Assembly (NCBI RefSeq): GCF_028453695.1
Contig: NC_135773.1
Location: forward strand, 24,539,782 to 24,603,781
Source: Augochlora pura
Taxonomy: Eukaryota; Arthropoda; Insecta; Hymenoptera; Halictidae
Direction: 5' to 3'
Length of the DNA stretch: 64,000 nt
How positions within the stretch are numbered: the first letter of the stretch is position 1; each line of letters starts with the position of its first letter. The position numbers and the translations under genes are program-made. Under the pieces are notes generated by a model. It ran no database searches. It was given only the letters and a program-made list of their open reading frames with translations, and had not been told where the DNA came from. This document shows positions 26,075 to 37,507 of the stretch, piece after piece.

Positions 26075-26308
26075 TTAACTCCTTGCACCACGATTCCTTT
26101 ACACGCTGTATTAATATTTAACACTTATTTTTAATAAGTTTACTTTAATATTGAACAGTTATTTGTTCTTCGTACTGTCTTTAATGAGACCAACTAATTT
26201 TTATCTTTTGTATAGCCTTCATTTGTTTCCGTCTCTAGAGACTTCCGTCTCTAGATAACAGAAAAATTTCATGTCATTTCGATTTACAAGAAATTGGCAA
26301 AGGGTTAA
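26075..26308. mobile_element. Probable piggyBac-like MITE, 234 bp (degraded)
   Basis: TTAA stands at both ends. The left terminus reads CTCCTTGCACCACG; the right, reverse-complemented, reads CCCTTTGCCAATTT. Only the first eight bases pair well, but the left end resembles that of the MITE at 17696 (CCTTGCAC). No ORF of note. A perfect 12-base palindrome, gtctctagagac, lies inside at 26231-26242. The weaker termini make this less certain than the other elements. Confidence 0.5.
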
Positions 26309-27010
26309 TAGGGATGCGTTGTCATTCTGTGAGCAATGTTATCAAAATACATGGATGCTCCTCGATGTGAATCTGAAGTGAATAGTTCATGTCACACGCG
26401 GTTACATGCCCGTGTTTGTTAAGGAGCTCTTAGCTCCTGCAACTAAAACTTTTGGTAACTGTAAACTTCATTCTTCGCGAGTACAACAAATGTACATCTA
26501 GAACAGTGCCTCCCGACGTATTCCATTGCTAATGCTTCTGGAAAGTCTTTCGAAATCTGAATAGCGAAGATATGTTTTAGATTGTATTAGTTGTACTAGA
26601 AACTAGCATTACTCATTTCAACCGACGCTAGTAACAATATCCAGCAAAGTCGGTCCTTCTACTATCTCAAAGTGCTTCAAATCGATTGGTTCAATTTTAG
26701 ACTGCCTATTCCGTTTTAGGAGGTAGCCATATATATTTATCCACGATTATCGAATTTATCTAAAAAACGAGGCCAAAGTTATCCACGGAAGCACAGTATT
26801 ATCATTGAAAAATTAACCGTATCATCGCGCTTGTTAGGGTTTACTTTTCCCTGGGAGGATTGCCCGCACGATTCTCCGAATCACCGGCGTGAAAAAGCCC
26901 GTGGAATGGATTTCAATCGCGGGGCACAGTAACCGTGGATATCATGCCCGGTTAGTTTATTCGTCTATAAATTTCACGGGTCGTAAATCGCACATAAACG
27001 TAATCGTTAA

Positions 27011-27086
27011 ACGGACGACGACGACGACGCGGACGAGGACGCGGACGACGACGACGACGACACGAACGACAGCGACGAGGACGAGA
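27011..27086 (+). repeat. (CGA)n-rich trinucleotide tract
   Basis: Imperfect run of gac/gcg/gag triplets over about 75 bases, giving Thr/Arg repeats in one frame. Confidence 0.85.
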
Positions 27087-27421
27087 TACAGGGTCCTCGA
27101 GCCCGTTACTCATCGGGCTCTTAGATTTCCTAACTGTCGCGTCAGCGAGTACGGCGTCCGTGCAACCCTACAACCACACGGGTTTCCGTCGCGCCGGAAC
27201 TCGGAACCGTGTTGTCCAAGTGCCTTCGAGCGAGAGGTCAGCATATGTTGTTACGCAGTTCGACAGGCCGGCGCCTACAGACAGAGAGCCGAGCGATGCT
27301 GGCCGGACACAAGAGAGGATCGTGAGCCGTGGACGACGAGAGATATCGCAGCCGTGCATGCATATATACACACACAGTATGTTTGCGGTCTACCGCGTAT
27401 AGCGTTGAACGGGATGGTCGA

Positions 27422-27486
27422 CAGAGAGAGCGAGAGAGTGAGAGAGAGAGAGAAAGAGAGGGAGAGGAAGAGAGAGAGAGAGAGTA
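27422..27486 (+). repeat. GA-rich tract
   Basis: About 65 bases of purine-rich GA repeat with few interruptions. GA tracts can bind GAGA-type factors at insect promoters; that role here is inference from position about 1.3 kb upstream of the start codon. Confidence 0.85.
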
Positions 27487-28258
27487 GCGGAGAGGCAGAG
27501 GGCAACGGTCCGTAGTGCTCACGCTTCGAAATATAAGGTCTTTGGTGAGAGGAGCGGCGGGGGCCTCTCCAGAGTCTCTCCCGCCAATGGCTCTAATGCG
27601 ACTGAACGATGATACGTAACAAACCTTATTCAACAAAAACTTTCGCCCGGCAAATTGAATCTAGAGGACCCGGGCTATCTGGCTGCCGCTCTTCCTCTCT
27701 CATTTTCTTCGTCTCTCACCCCCCCGAAAGGAGGTGTGGAATAAGATCGCGGCGCGGCGCGGCGCGGCCGGTTGATCGTGTGCGTGCCGCTGCGGGGGCG
27801 AGAGTGGCGATGGTCGAGTAACGAGAGGGCGACGGAGACGAGCACTGCCGTCGAGCCGACGGAGAAACGGAGTGAGACGATCTTTCGGCTGGTTCGGGCG
27901 AAGATCGTTGGTGGGGGATCGAAGGGCGGTCTGCGCACGCGCGGCTCGCGGCGGAACAGCTTCGCGCGGCGACGCTCAGTCTCGTCTGTCGCAATCCAGT
28001 GCAGATATACGTGCAATTATCCTGTCAACAGTGCTTAAAATCTCTTCTGGTGCTCGTGCCGTTTGCTCCCGCACGCGGTGATCGATAACGTTCCGCGGAG
28101 CCGATACAACGCTTCCCGTCGATCCTCGTCCGACTCGTTTCGGTTTCGCGCGTCCGCCCGTGCCCGCGCGTCACCGCAGCAAAGAATCCCGCGACGCGAT
28201 CCGGCCACGTGAAAGGAAAAAATTAAACACTCGGCCCACCCGCGACCCTTCGACTATC

Positions 28259-28260
<2 letters not shown>

Positions 28261-28293
<33 letters not shown>

Positions 28294-28307
28294 TGTCTCT
28301 CTCTCTC
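28261..28307 (+). repeat. (CT)n tract in presumed 5' UTR
   Basis: CT dinucleotide run of about 47 bases with two interruptions, about 500 bp before the start codon. Confidence 0.9.
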
Positions 28308-28386
28308 GGGTCTCGGGTTCTCGGCCCTCGGCTCTGCTCGCGGGTGCACGCCAGCAATTCGAATCGCCGCGGTCGCCACCCTCCGC

Positions 28387-28443
28387 CAGTCAGCCAGCCT
28401 GCCTGCCAGCCAGCCAGCCAGCCAGCTAGCCAGCCAGCCAGCG
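28387..28443 (+). repeat. (AGCC)n tetranucleotide tract in presumed 5' UTR
   Basis: About 14 units of cagc/cagcc-type tetranucleotide, with gcct and agct variants. Length polymorphism is likely. Confidence 0.9.
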
Positions 28444-28801
28444 GCAGCAATCAGTTGGTACGGTGCGCTCTATGGGGAGAGTTTGACGTTTCGTTCGACG
28501 GTGATACCGGTGGTGCGGCGGTGGGTAGCTGTGACATTTCCGTTCGACAGAAAACAAGGGATAGTGCGGTTTTACTTGCGGTCGACATGATCGTACCGTC
28601 GGATCGATGAGAATCGGTAGTTACGCGTACGTCGATGTGTCGCCGAAGATTGCCAGCCTCCTGTTCGTTAAACTAGCGAAAGGTACGATTCGGTGTGGTG
28701 TGGTATTGTGCGCAAGAAGGGATCCGTGACATAACTTGACAAACCGAACACACACAGAGAGATCTACCGAGAACAGGAGCGACGATTCGCGGCTACTCAA
28801 G

Positions 28802-28853
28802 ATGACTCGCCACCTGTGGCTAAGAGCAGCGTTCACCTTCCTCGTGATAGCAG
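28802..28853 (+). CDS. First coding exon: signal peptide of an unidentified secreted or membrane protein (partial)
   Basis: The exon reads MTRHLWLRAAFTFLVIA plus the first base of the next codon, and ends at a consensus splice donor, CAG|GTAAGC, at 28853/28854 (phase 1). A basic start (Thr-Arg-His, then Arg at 8) followed by the hydrophobic run AAFTFLVIA is the pattern of a secretory signal peptide targeting the endoplasmic reticulum. The start is supported by A at -3 (tcaagATGa) and by an in-frame TGA at 28727-28729 with no ATG between. A signal peptide encoded alone on a small first exon before a long intron is common in insect cell-surface and secreted protein genes, for example immunoglobulin-type adhesion proteins, but the 17 residues do not identify the family and I give no gene name. 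No second exon is evident downstream in this window. A long antisense ORF crosses the site and is a CpG artefact. Confidence 0.65.
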
Positions 28854-31121
28854 GTAAGCCGACGCGCCGTTGACCGTTCAAGATCGCACTCGAGCCTCGG
28901 ATTAGCGTGTGTCACACGCAGCGGCCGTGCAACGGAACGCGTGGGTACGCGGCTCTCGCGTCGACGCCGCGTGTCAACGCGTGGGAAGAGGTTAATCGCC
29001 AGTAATATGGCAAAGTGACAGGATCGCCCGGACCCCCGTCGCGTGCCGGATGAAATATTGCCGCGAACACGCCGTCGTTCTCCATTCTCGCTTTTTTTTT
29101 CCCCCGGCCGGTTTTTCTTCGCCCCGGTTGTGTCCGGCACCTCGCCAAAAAGTCGTCGACGCGTCCGCCGAATCCGGTCAGCTGGTCCCGCCGACCGAAA
29201 AAACGAATCGTGTTCGGCAACGAACATTACACCCGCGAACGATAAAGTGTTGCCCGGGGAAGATCGCCCGCCCCGGGAAAACTGTGACCGCGCGCGCCCG
29301 CTTCCCGTGTTTTTCCAGCGTTGTCGCGCGCGAATCCTTCTTTCGTCGTCGCGCCTCAAGCGTGAAACCCGGAGACAAAGGGAGCGCGTGAGTTCGCGAG
29401 CCCCGGCTAAGCAAAGAAACGGCCGTCTCCTTCGCAAACCGAGCGCGCGCTAAAGAGTCACGGCGCCGTACAATGAAGGCTGTGCCAGCGGCTTTGCGCG
29501 TTTGTTGTGTGTCGACCGATGCAACTGTCGCCCACCGCGCTCCGTTGCTACCTACGAGACCGTGTCAGCTGTCTCCAGGTATGCCGGACTGTCGCGCGGG
29601 TTCTTTGCGGGCTTGTGGAACACAACCGGTAATAACAGTGATACATTCGTTTTTCGGGCCAGCGCGACGCGGGTTTGCAGCGCGAAACCACCAACGCGCG
29701 AGGAGCTTTGCCTCTCACTTCGAAACGGAGATGGGGATGGAGGGAAATATATTGGGTACATTTCAACTTACTAGGAAAGGTCTGCTCGCACTTTATTAAA
29801 TGGGGGAACTTTTTTGAAAATGGTTCAAAAATAATAAATTCTGCCCACGTTGTTTCTCACTATGTTCTGAGCATAAAAGGTTTCATAAAAATCACAGTTT
29901 AATTACACTTGAGAGGATGTCGGCAGTGGTATGTGGGCGGTTTTCGTTCGACGAAGTGTATCGATTGTTACGAGCACACAAACGAAGTGAAAAGAATAGT
30001 GACTTATACATTAACAACTGCAAAACAATCGTAATCATTCTCTAAAGCCAAGAGGCATTCTTTAACTCTTTAACTATCATTAAAATATCTGTCGAAAGAG
30101 GTCAACTTTTCATTTTGATCGAACAAGCGATAGTATTATTATTCTTCTGTCGCTACCTATTAACTTAGAATTAGCTTGACAATTTTACGAGCAATAAACG
30201 TTCGGCGTACCACAGCTATTTTCATTTTGATTTATATCTTTATTACGACTATGAATTACTACTTACTCCCGTCACGTTCCGGAAACGGCATTTTTACAAT
30301 GTTTCGACGGAAGCGGACGCGTAACACGAACCCACGTATTTGTGGGTGTCAAATTCTATTTGCTTCCCGACTACATAGTATATCTGCCTCCACTTTCAGA
30401 GTACTCTAGTGTCACACGATCCGTTCAGCTCACCAGTTCCCGATCATTTCTCGACTGTAACAACCGTATTGCCACGATTTTCTATGCTTTGCGGAAACGG
30501 TGTGCTATCTCTAAAATTAGTACTCGTTCGAATTCCCTTCCAATCGTATTTGAAATTTTATAGCGTCAATTTGAAATTATAGAGCGTCAATTTGAAATAT
30601 GATTGCAGACAGCGTGACCACGTGTCATCATTGTCGCGACCGAATATAGTATCGTCCGATGATCCCAGCATTAATCTAGTATGCGTACAGTCTACAGTTT
30701 CCCTCGTCCAATCAAGTTTCTTTAAACACCCTTGTATATTGCATACGTATTACAAGCATCTAAATCCACTCGATGCCGTTACATTCCCCGAACGTTCGCG
30801 GCACTAATTTACGTAAACTCTAGGAAAATATATCAGGCTAATTCGGTTAACTGAAGCACACTCCTTCGTAGCTCTTCGTAATGCCACGCCTAATTTCTCG
30901 TTAGCCGTGCAAGGTCAAATTCGTTGGACGATACACGACCGTGCGCAAGCAATTCCACCGTCCCAGGTAATAATCTTGAAATTGGCAAAGGGAATTCCTG
31001 CGTATCGGTGGTACGGAGCAATCAGAATTCTTCGGAAATGCAAATCAATTTCATTTCTCTTTGGAACGGTGTACGCGCGTAACGGTGCTCTTTGTCGTGG
31101 CTCGATATCGGGTTGGTCGGA

Positions 31122-31155
31122 TTCTCTCTCTCTCTCCCTCTCTCTCTTTCTCGCT
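31122..31155 (+). repeat. (CT)n tract
   Basis: CT-rich run of about 34 bases with short interruptions, in the presumed first intron. Confidence 0.9.
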
Positions 31156-31389
31156 CTACGATTCTCTCCGGCTCGCTCACAAAAGCGAAATACCTCACCG
31201 ACCAGACAGATTCTAACGAGTTTCTCGGTAATTAAGAAGCTATTGCGTCGCACTTATCCCATCACTGGCACCGGGGGGTTCGACGAACGATCTTCTCGGC
31301 TCGGTGCCGGGGTTTCGCTCGTTTGCCTTAGGGCGGAAATTTAAATCGCGGGGACGAACGGGTCTCGTTCCTTGCGGGTGCGGAATCCC

Positions 31390-31440
31390 TTCTCTCTCTC
31401 TCTCTCTCCCTCTCTCTCTCTCTCTTTCTCTTTCTCTCTC
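31390..31440 (+). repeat. (CT)n tract
   Basis: CT-rich run of about 51 bases. Pyrimidine on the + strand, as at 31122, whereas the tracts at 15.4, 21.2 and 27.4 kb are purine on the + strand. Confidence 0.9.
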
Positions 31441-32626
31441 GACTGAGAACCCGACTCGACCCATCCCTGTCCCGGCCTCCGCGCCAACGCCGCGCAAGTG
31501 GGCCGATTCTCCTTTTCCGGCTTGATTGCGCTCACGAAACTCGCCCCGTTGTTGCTCCTAAGCAAACTCATTTGATCTCGAGCCCGGTTTTTGACGATTC
31601 CGCCGGTGTGCATGTCCCTTGTCGGAACTCGGCTGACGCACGGAACGACCGAAAGCCCGGCGAAGCTTTTCACGGTATACGGATACGCCGAGCCGGGAGG
31701 AATCCCGCCCGCTCAAGCTGTACATTGTTAAGACCGGATACTTGACTAAGCTGCAGAGAGTCACTTTTGACTACCTCGGTCGAGTGTAATCTCCGCGGTT
31801 GACTTGTGCGCGGAGCGAGAGAAACGATTTACGACGCATTAACGGGTCTTGGGCTTCCTCCACCTGCAAACTTTCCGGAGTGACTTAACTGAAGCGTACG
31901 CGTGCTGCACAATGGCCCCACCCCCCCCTTCCACCATCACCATCACCGCCGCCACCCGCCCGACTCGCTCTCATCCCGCTATCTCCGTCGACTTCGCTTG
32001 AAACTTCGCGATGCGTGCACCGGGAGTGAACTGGCTATCAGGATCAATGATAATCGGAACGCCGGGATCCGGTCTGTGAGAAAATGACAGCTGATAGCCT
32101 TTAGATCGGCAGAGACTTCGTAATCCTTTATTATCGCGGCGCGGGATATCCCTGAATTACTAGGCCAACGGTGGTTGCCGCCATCGTATTCCAACGATAA
32201 CGTTAAGATCGCGTTAAGGGGGCGCGCGCGAGCGGCTTGATAGCCCGCTGTTACGCGGAGCTTCGTAAATTTCTTTTTAACATTTTTGACTGCCGACTCA
32301 GCGACGTGGAAAAATTCCATGGGATCGAGACCAATTTCCATGAACTTCAGATAAAACTCTGAAAACGTGATTTCAACGAGTTTAAGCTCGCGCACCGATT
32401 GATAGGATTTCGCGCGACAATTTATAGCGTGTAAGATTTTTTTTCTGCTAGGAAAAATCATGAAAATAAATTACATAACCTAAACGAAATAGGAGAAGAA
32501 TAAGGAAGCAGTAATTCGAAGTGATCAATTTATTACAATTGATCTTTGAGTAAAATTGCAACGTTTTAGCGTTTTGCACATCCCAAGTAGAACACATACG
32601 GTATAATAATTCAGCGAATGGTTCGT

Positions 32627-32946
32627 ATCAAGTCGCCCGCAATCAATTCACCGACAATTCCCTAACCTACACCGTTTCGCCTCGATTGATTTCGCCGACA
32701 ATATTAATTAACCGACATGGAAAATCACCGACAATGTTTACATCCGGCATATGTTTCATTGACATTGACTTTATATTTACCTGTCAATGATAATCCGGCA
32801 CGACCGGCAGGTAAACATAAAGTCGACGTCGATGAAACGGGCGTGCATGGAAAAAATTGTCGATTAATTAATATCGGGGAAATCAATATCGGTCAAACGA
32901 TGCCAGGTTAAAAGGTTGTCGGCGAAACGATCGTCAATGATTTGAT
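32627..32946. repeat. Large imperfect inverted repeat (hairpin), about 320 bp
   Basis: The left arm (32627-32785) and right arm (32806-32946) are reverse complements of each other over nearly their full length, around a 20-base loop. The best-matching part is next to the loop: gactttatatttacctgtc on the left against gactttatgtttacctgcc from the right. Further out, attaattaa(c/t)cgaca, gattgattt(c) and cgccgacaa match. The left arm also repeats a ccgacaat motif four times. Overall identity looks like about two thirds to 70 percent, with several indels. No TTAA or TA duplication is evident at the ends. It could be a palindromic MITE relic, an inverted duplication or a hairpin-RNA locus. Confidence 0.8.
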
Positions 32947-33929
32947 GTAAATCCGCAGAGATACGTCTGCCTGCCATTCTAGCTTCAATTGTTAAAACAT
33001 CCATAGAATCAGTCGCGTGGATTGTCATTTTCTAAAGAATGTTGTTGAAGAAAAATTGAAACGAAAGTTTCCTCGATCGAAAGTTGAACGGGCCGAACTT
33101 GTTTATAACTTCTCTACGACTCGTCCATGCTTTACAGAAGTCCGCGAGATTGCGCCCTCCATTTTGTACGCGTCGGAAACTTTACGCGAGTTAACGTGAA
33201 TAATCATTAACATTGGGGTGAACAACTGTGATACGCCACGGTTGTTTTTCTCCTTTACTTTCGGAACCTCGACCGTAATTAAAGGCGGACCTCGCCTTTG
33301 CAAGTTACTCTTTGGTAGCCCGCGTTAGGAACCGCTCTTTTCTTTCGCGGCCATTGTTTACGCGTAAAAAGTGTGTCCCGTTCTTTTGATCTTCGTAATT
33401 TATTCTCCGTTGTTTCCAGCGAGCGTATTTTCAAGCGTTTGCATATCCCACTCAGCGGAGTAATTTATTCTTGTAATTATTCGTACGTTCATTATGCACA
33501 CTTTATTATGCTGTATATGTTCATTTCACATTTCACTTCTCGAACGGCGACATTGTTCCAGAAGTTTTACATTACTTTCTTCATTTCGTGTGAAATGTAT
33601 TTTATCGCCCGATAGCGAGTTCCTTTCTCTGCAATGTTGTCCCGAACGCGGAAGTGCGAATATATTAAACAACGATGAAACCGAAACATACATTCTCGGT
33701 AAGTACTTACAACGGAGTAATTGCATTGAAAACTGCGCGTGTCCGACGAAATAAATAATTTCATTATACTAGTTGGAGTAGACTCGATGCTCTTTAATTG
33801 AAGAAAATTTATTCGACAATAGTGATCCGTGCCCGCGTAAATCAACTAAAAATGGCGGAACGCGTCGATAGAAATTTCGACGCAAAATACAATGGAAATC
33901 GACATTATGACTCTAATCGCGTAGTTATA

Positions 33930-33956
33930 AATTGTGGAACGCTGTGTTCCACAATT
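33930..33956. repeat. Perfect 11-bp hairpin with 5-base loop
   Basis: AATTGTGGAAC and its exact reverse complement GTTCCACAATT flank gctgt. The pairing stops at the edges, so the stem is too short for a typical miRNA precursor. Confidence 0.85.
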
Positions 33957-35153
33957 GCTGTACATTCCCTGCAAACTATTGTTCAACTGCCTAAACATTG
34001 GCAAACGTACACATCGATTGTACGCAATTCAACGACCGTTGCCGCCTCTGACATCGTTCGTTGAAATACTGAAATGTACCTTGATGGCGGATTGTTTGCG
34101 GACACGTGCGAATTAATTGACGACGGCTCGACCAAAGATGAGAATAAACTATTCTCACCGGGGAATCAACCATTTCCAAAAAATATGGCGGCAAATGTAA
34201 GTTGCTTCGTTTTTTTGCGAAAGTTTCTCCCGTGTTTTCTATTCGCGCGAGAAATATTCCTGCGGAACAGGGCCGTGCTATCATATTTCATTTGCGGACA
34301 GTAGAATGCAATGAATCATCATGCCAGCGGCGCAGAATAGTGATGGTGTGCAAATTGTAACATCAATCGATCAGATACGAGTACAGTTTACAAAAGTGAC
34401 AAAAAGACTGCGGCCACTTCGGAACAAAGTGTAACGGACCGTCGTTTGACGGATCAAATGAAACTAACAGTTCCGATAATTCTTGAAAATCTCCGTAGAA
34501 TCGGGATCAACGAGAACAGTTAATTTATACATATTATAAATTCGAATAACGATAGGATACAATCGGGACATAGTTTTCCAGTAAAATTATTCTTGTCTCG
34601 TCAAGATCATAAAATGACAATTTTCAGACAATTTTCAGTTCGTAATTTGGTATAAAGTTCCACTGCTTGGTAGATATCATCGCGACCGACGGATGATTCA
34701 TTCAAATTCTACATTTCATCCGAGAAAACAGTTTGAGCAGTTGGCTCTGACTTTACGCGCACGTGAAAATCGTCAGACCGGAAATTCCGGCGGCCAAATA
34801 TTCAGAACGTCAGCGTGTATAGTCCGCAATATTCGGAAATTTGACAGGTGCGCGTAGATTTTCACGGGCAGCTGTACAAAGCGCGAGCTGCCGTGCCAGC
34901 CGACCGAGCGGAAATTAATGATCATCGCGGAAACGAATTCAGCTATCAGAATTAAGGCTGGTTGAACAGGGTCTCGCGGAGGGCGAGCAAAAGATAGAGG
35001 ACGCGAATAAAGGGCCCCGCGGTATCGCTGGCTGTCAATCTTTGATCGTAAAAGTACAAGTTATCTCGTTAAACCCCGGCCGAATATTCTCCTTCAATAA
35101 CTAGAAAAGTCTTCTTTGAAACTCCGTCGGGTGGAGGGGAGGAGGAGGAGGAT

Positions 35154-35171
35154 GGGAAGGGAAGGGAAGGG
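35154..35171 (+). repeat. Four-tract G-quadruplex motif
   Basis: GGGAAGGGAAGGGAAGGG fits the canonical four G3-tract pattern with two-base loops. It follows a gga-rich purine stretch and lies in the presumed intron. Confidence 0.85.
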
Positions 35172-37507
35172 CCGGCTGCTGGCCTCTCCGTCACAGATTA
35201 AGGGCAGGTTTTTGTAAGGGTAAACGATCGTTCTAGCCGGGCGTCGCTTGGCGCGGCGACTAAACGAGTTGAAGCGAATGCCTCCTCGTGTGTACGAACA
35301 TTCGAAAGGACAGGAGGAGAAGAAGGGGGCTCGAAGGACGAAGAAAGCAAAGGTTGAGAACCTGAAAGGGAGAGAAGCTCTGGCTTGCCGGAGGTAGAGG
35401 CTCGGCGCCTAGTGTCTTTCGAGTAGACGGCGTGACTGTCGACCGGAACCCCGGGGGGCTGTAATTTCATCTCGCATTAGCTAGGGAAAGTCCCCACGGG
35501 ATACGATGAATGCGTCTCACGGTTCGCGGACTTCTCCTGGCCGTGGAAAGAGGAGAAAAAAACAGCCGGGGCCTTTGAATGAACCTCGCGCGGCTTTCTC
35601 GGATTTCCATTGCGGCGAAAATGCGCGTCTCCGCCGGAGAAGATACGACGAAAAGGAGCCACTGTACCTGCGCTCACGCGCCTCCAACGCGGGCTTTTGT
35701 CAATTTCCGTCGTTGTTCCCGCGGGGTTGGCCTCAACCTCGCCGCGGCGGCCCCAGTCCTCGCCCCAGCCTCGCCTTCAGGATCCGCGCGGCCGGAAGAA
35801 GCGGGACAGCTCTCCGAGGGGAATGAAAAAAGATAGACAGGAGAGAAACGTTGAATTGTTCCGCAATGAGTCTTCGGAGACTCGTGCCAGGTAAACGTCT
35901 TGCATCCGTCGAAGGCTTCGCCGCCTCGTTCCTCCTCGCTTCGCGCGTATCCCTCGCGCCGAGACACTCCGACATCCACCGTGTTTCAAGATCGAATCTT
36001 TTTACCGGCGTAAGACGATTCGGAGACGGCGCCGGAACAATTAGATCGACTCGGAATTCTGCTCCAAGAATTACGACATCCTACTTGCGCTCGTCGATCG
36101 TGATTCCAGGCGTAATTGTTTGATCAACATAGGAGAGCCGACGAGATAATTTCCTCTTTTATTAGATCCGTTTGAACCTGACGATCTTTCCGCCGTTTCC
36201 AAATTTTTCGTCTCAGTTCAAGCGAGACGTTAAACGCTGGAAAGTAATTCCTACAGTGAAACGCAATTTAACAGTCCCGTGTATGTATCGTATCTTCTTT
36301 TGAAATATTCGCGTGAATAAAAACAAACCTGCTATTTCCTTTATATTTTTAATTTGTAAAAAACAATTATAACGGTATTTCAGAAATCGAAACCCAGATT
36401 GATGTACCCTTTTTACAAACATGCAAATTTATATTAAAGGAATTTAGAAAAATATCTATCAACTATCCGTATGAATAATGAAAGGAGAGCTTCGAAGTTA
36501 CGAGCGGCAAACAAAAAGTTTCCGTGTTAGAGCTACGCTAGATTTCCGCGTTAGAACGTTCTAGATTTAATTTAGAACTCCATCGAAGTTGGCCGACATA
36601 ACATAGCTTTTCCACTTGATACATTTTAAATGGAAAGGAAGCTTCCGAAAGTTTTGACAGTTTCGGCTCTTTAAGAGACAATTCCTTTTTAATTGCGGAA
36701 TTCAACTTTTAAAACGCCTTTACCCCTTCGGTGAAATCGCCTCCGTGAATCCGTTTTAAATTTTCTAAAACACGATGTTCCTTTTCGAATATACAACAAT
36801 TTCAGATGAAAATAATCGTGATTTCGTTCGAAGAAATTTATTAAAATGTCTCACAATTATATTTTCAAATCCACGGCTAGGAATAGTATTTGGTTTACAT
36901 TATTTGCGGACCCATCGCTCTGTTCATTCGTCCGTTTCCATCTATTTTTATTTTCTTTTTTATCATTGCCTTTTTACCTGCTATATCCACCTTATCCAGT
37001 GACCATTTTATACGACCAGTTAAATGGTACGATAGCTACTGTAAAAGTTTGCTAAAGCAATACTTTCTCTTAAAAAAAAAAAATGATTAAACAATTATTG
37101 CATTTATACTGAACGAACTGAAACGCAGCGAATCGATACCTAATCACTATTTCATGATTAACCCTTCGAACGAGAACGTCTCAAGCTGCTTTAACAAAAA
37201 ATAGACACGAAGCGATCCACGAATTAACATTTATTCGAAATGGTGTCCACGATCGTGGCTGCTGGGGTCATCAGAAACATAAAAACGTGCGAATTCGTTT
37301 CGGAGCGCTACGGCAACCGGTGTTCAATGATGTTCGTAACGGCGGCACGCGGCGATCCCGCGTGAAAGCCCATTTAACCGGCGGATTATGAATAGGCGAG
37401 AACGCACTAAAATCTGTGAGAACGCGCGAGAATTCCGCTTTTGATCCACGTTTAGAAAACCGCGTGCCGAAGTGGCGGGCTGCTCGCGGCTGTTCGAACG
37501 AGAAACG

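Larger units (their letters stand above)
26309..27699. other. Non-coding upstream region with simple repeats
   Basis: AT-rich to about 26.9 kb, then increasingly CpG-rich towards the exon at 28802. The 208-codon + ORF at 26889-27515 is built largely from a (CGA)n tract and a (GA)n tract and has no recognisable domain. This could be upstream promoter or an upstream 5' UTR exon; nothing here decides. Confidence 0.45.
27700..28801 (+). promoter_or_regulatory. CpG-rich promoter / 5' UTR region of the 28.8-kb gene
   Basis: The kilobase before the start codon is GC- and CpG-rich, with a GGCGC pentamer repeat (27749-27770), a CT tract and an AGCC tract. Candidate insect initiator sequences (TCAGT) occur at 27976-27980 and 28451-28455. 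The first has a downstream-promoter-like agata at 28003, two bases off the usual spacing. In the frame of the start codon the last stop is TGA at 28727-28729, with no ATG between it and 28802, so this DNA is untranslated in that frame. The transcription start and any 5' UTR intron cannot be fixed from sequence alone. Confidence 0.45.
28854..32626 (+). other. Start of presumed long first intron
   Basis: Begins with the donor GTAAGC. The first 800 bp stay CpG-rich, then AT-rich DNA follows. No acceptor-bounded exon with recognisable coding content was found by eye. It contains a 21-bp duplication around 30562-30602 (agcgtcaatttgaaat twice) and two CT tracts. A 160-codon minus-strand ORF (31979-32461) has no recognisable domain. 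If the gene continues to the right, the intron spans at least 35 kb to the window end. Confidence 0.45.

Noticed and set aside
26889..27515. 208-codon + strand ORF, the longest in the window
   Set aside because: It is largely built from (CGA)n and (GA)n tracts (Thr/Arg and Arg/Glu repeats), with no domain and no homologue I recognise.
28820..29437. 205-codon minus-strand ORF antisense to the signal-peptide exon
   Set aside because: CpG-rich DNA has few stop codons; the product is Arg/Ser-rich with no domain, and the sense exon explains the locus better.
31979..32461. 160-codon minus-strand ORF with fairly protein-like content
   Set aside because: No recognised domain and no promoter or splice evidence; would need conservation data.
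34074..34194. Possible exon ending at a GTAAGT donor after a Met-Ala-Ala-Asn stretch
   Set aside because: The donor looks good, but the frame has no recognisable domain and its relation to the 28802 exon (phase, acceptor) cannot be made to work convincingly.
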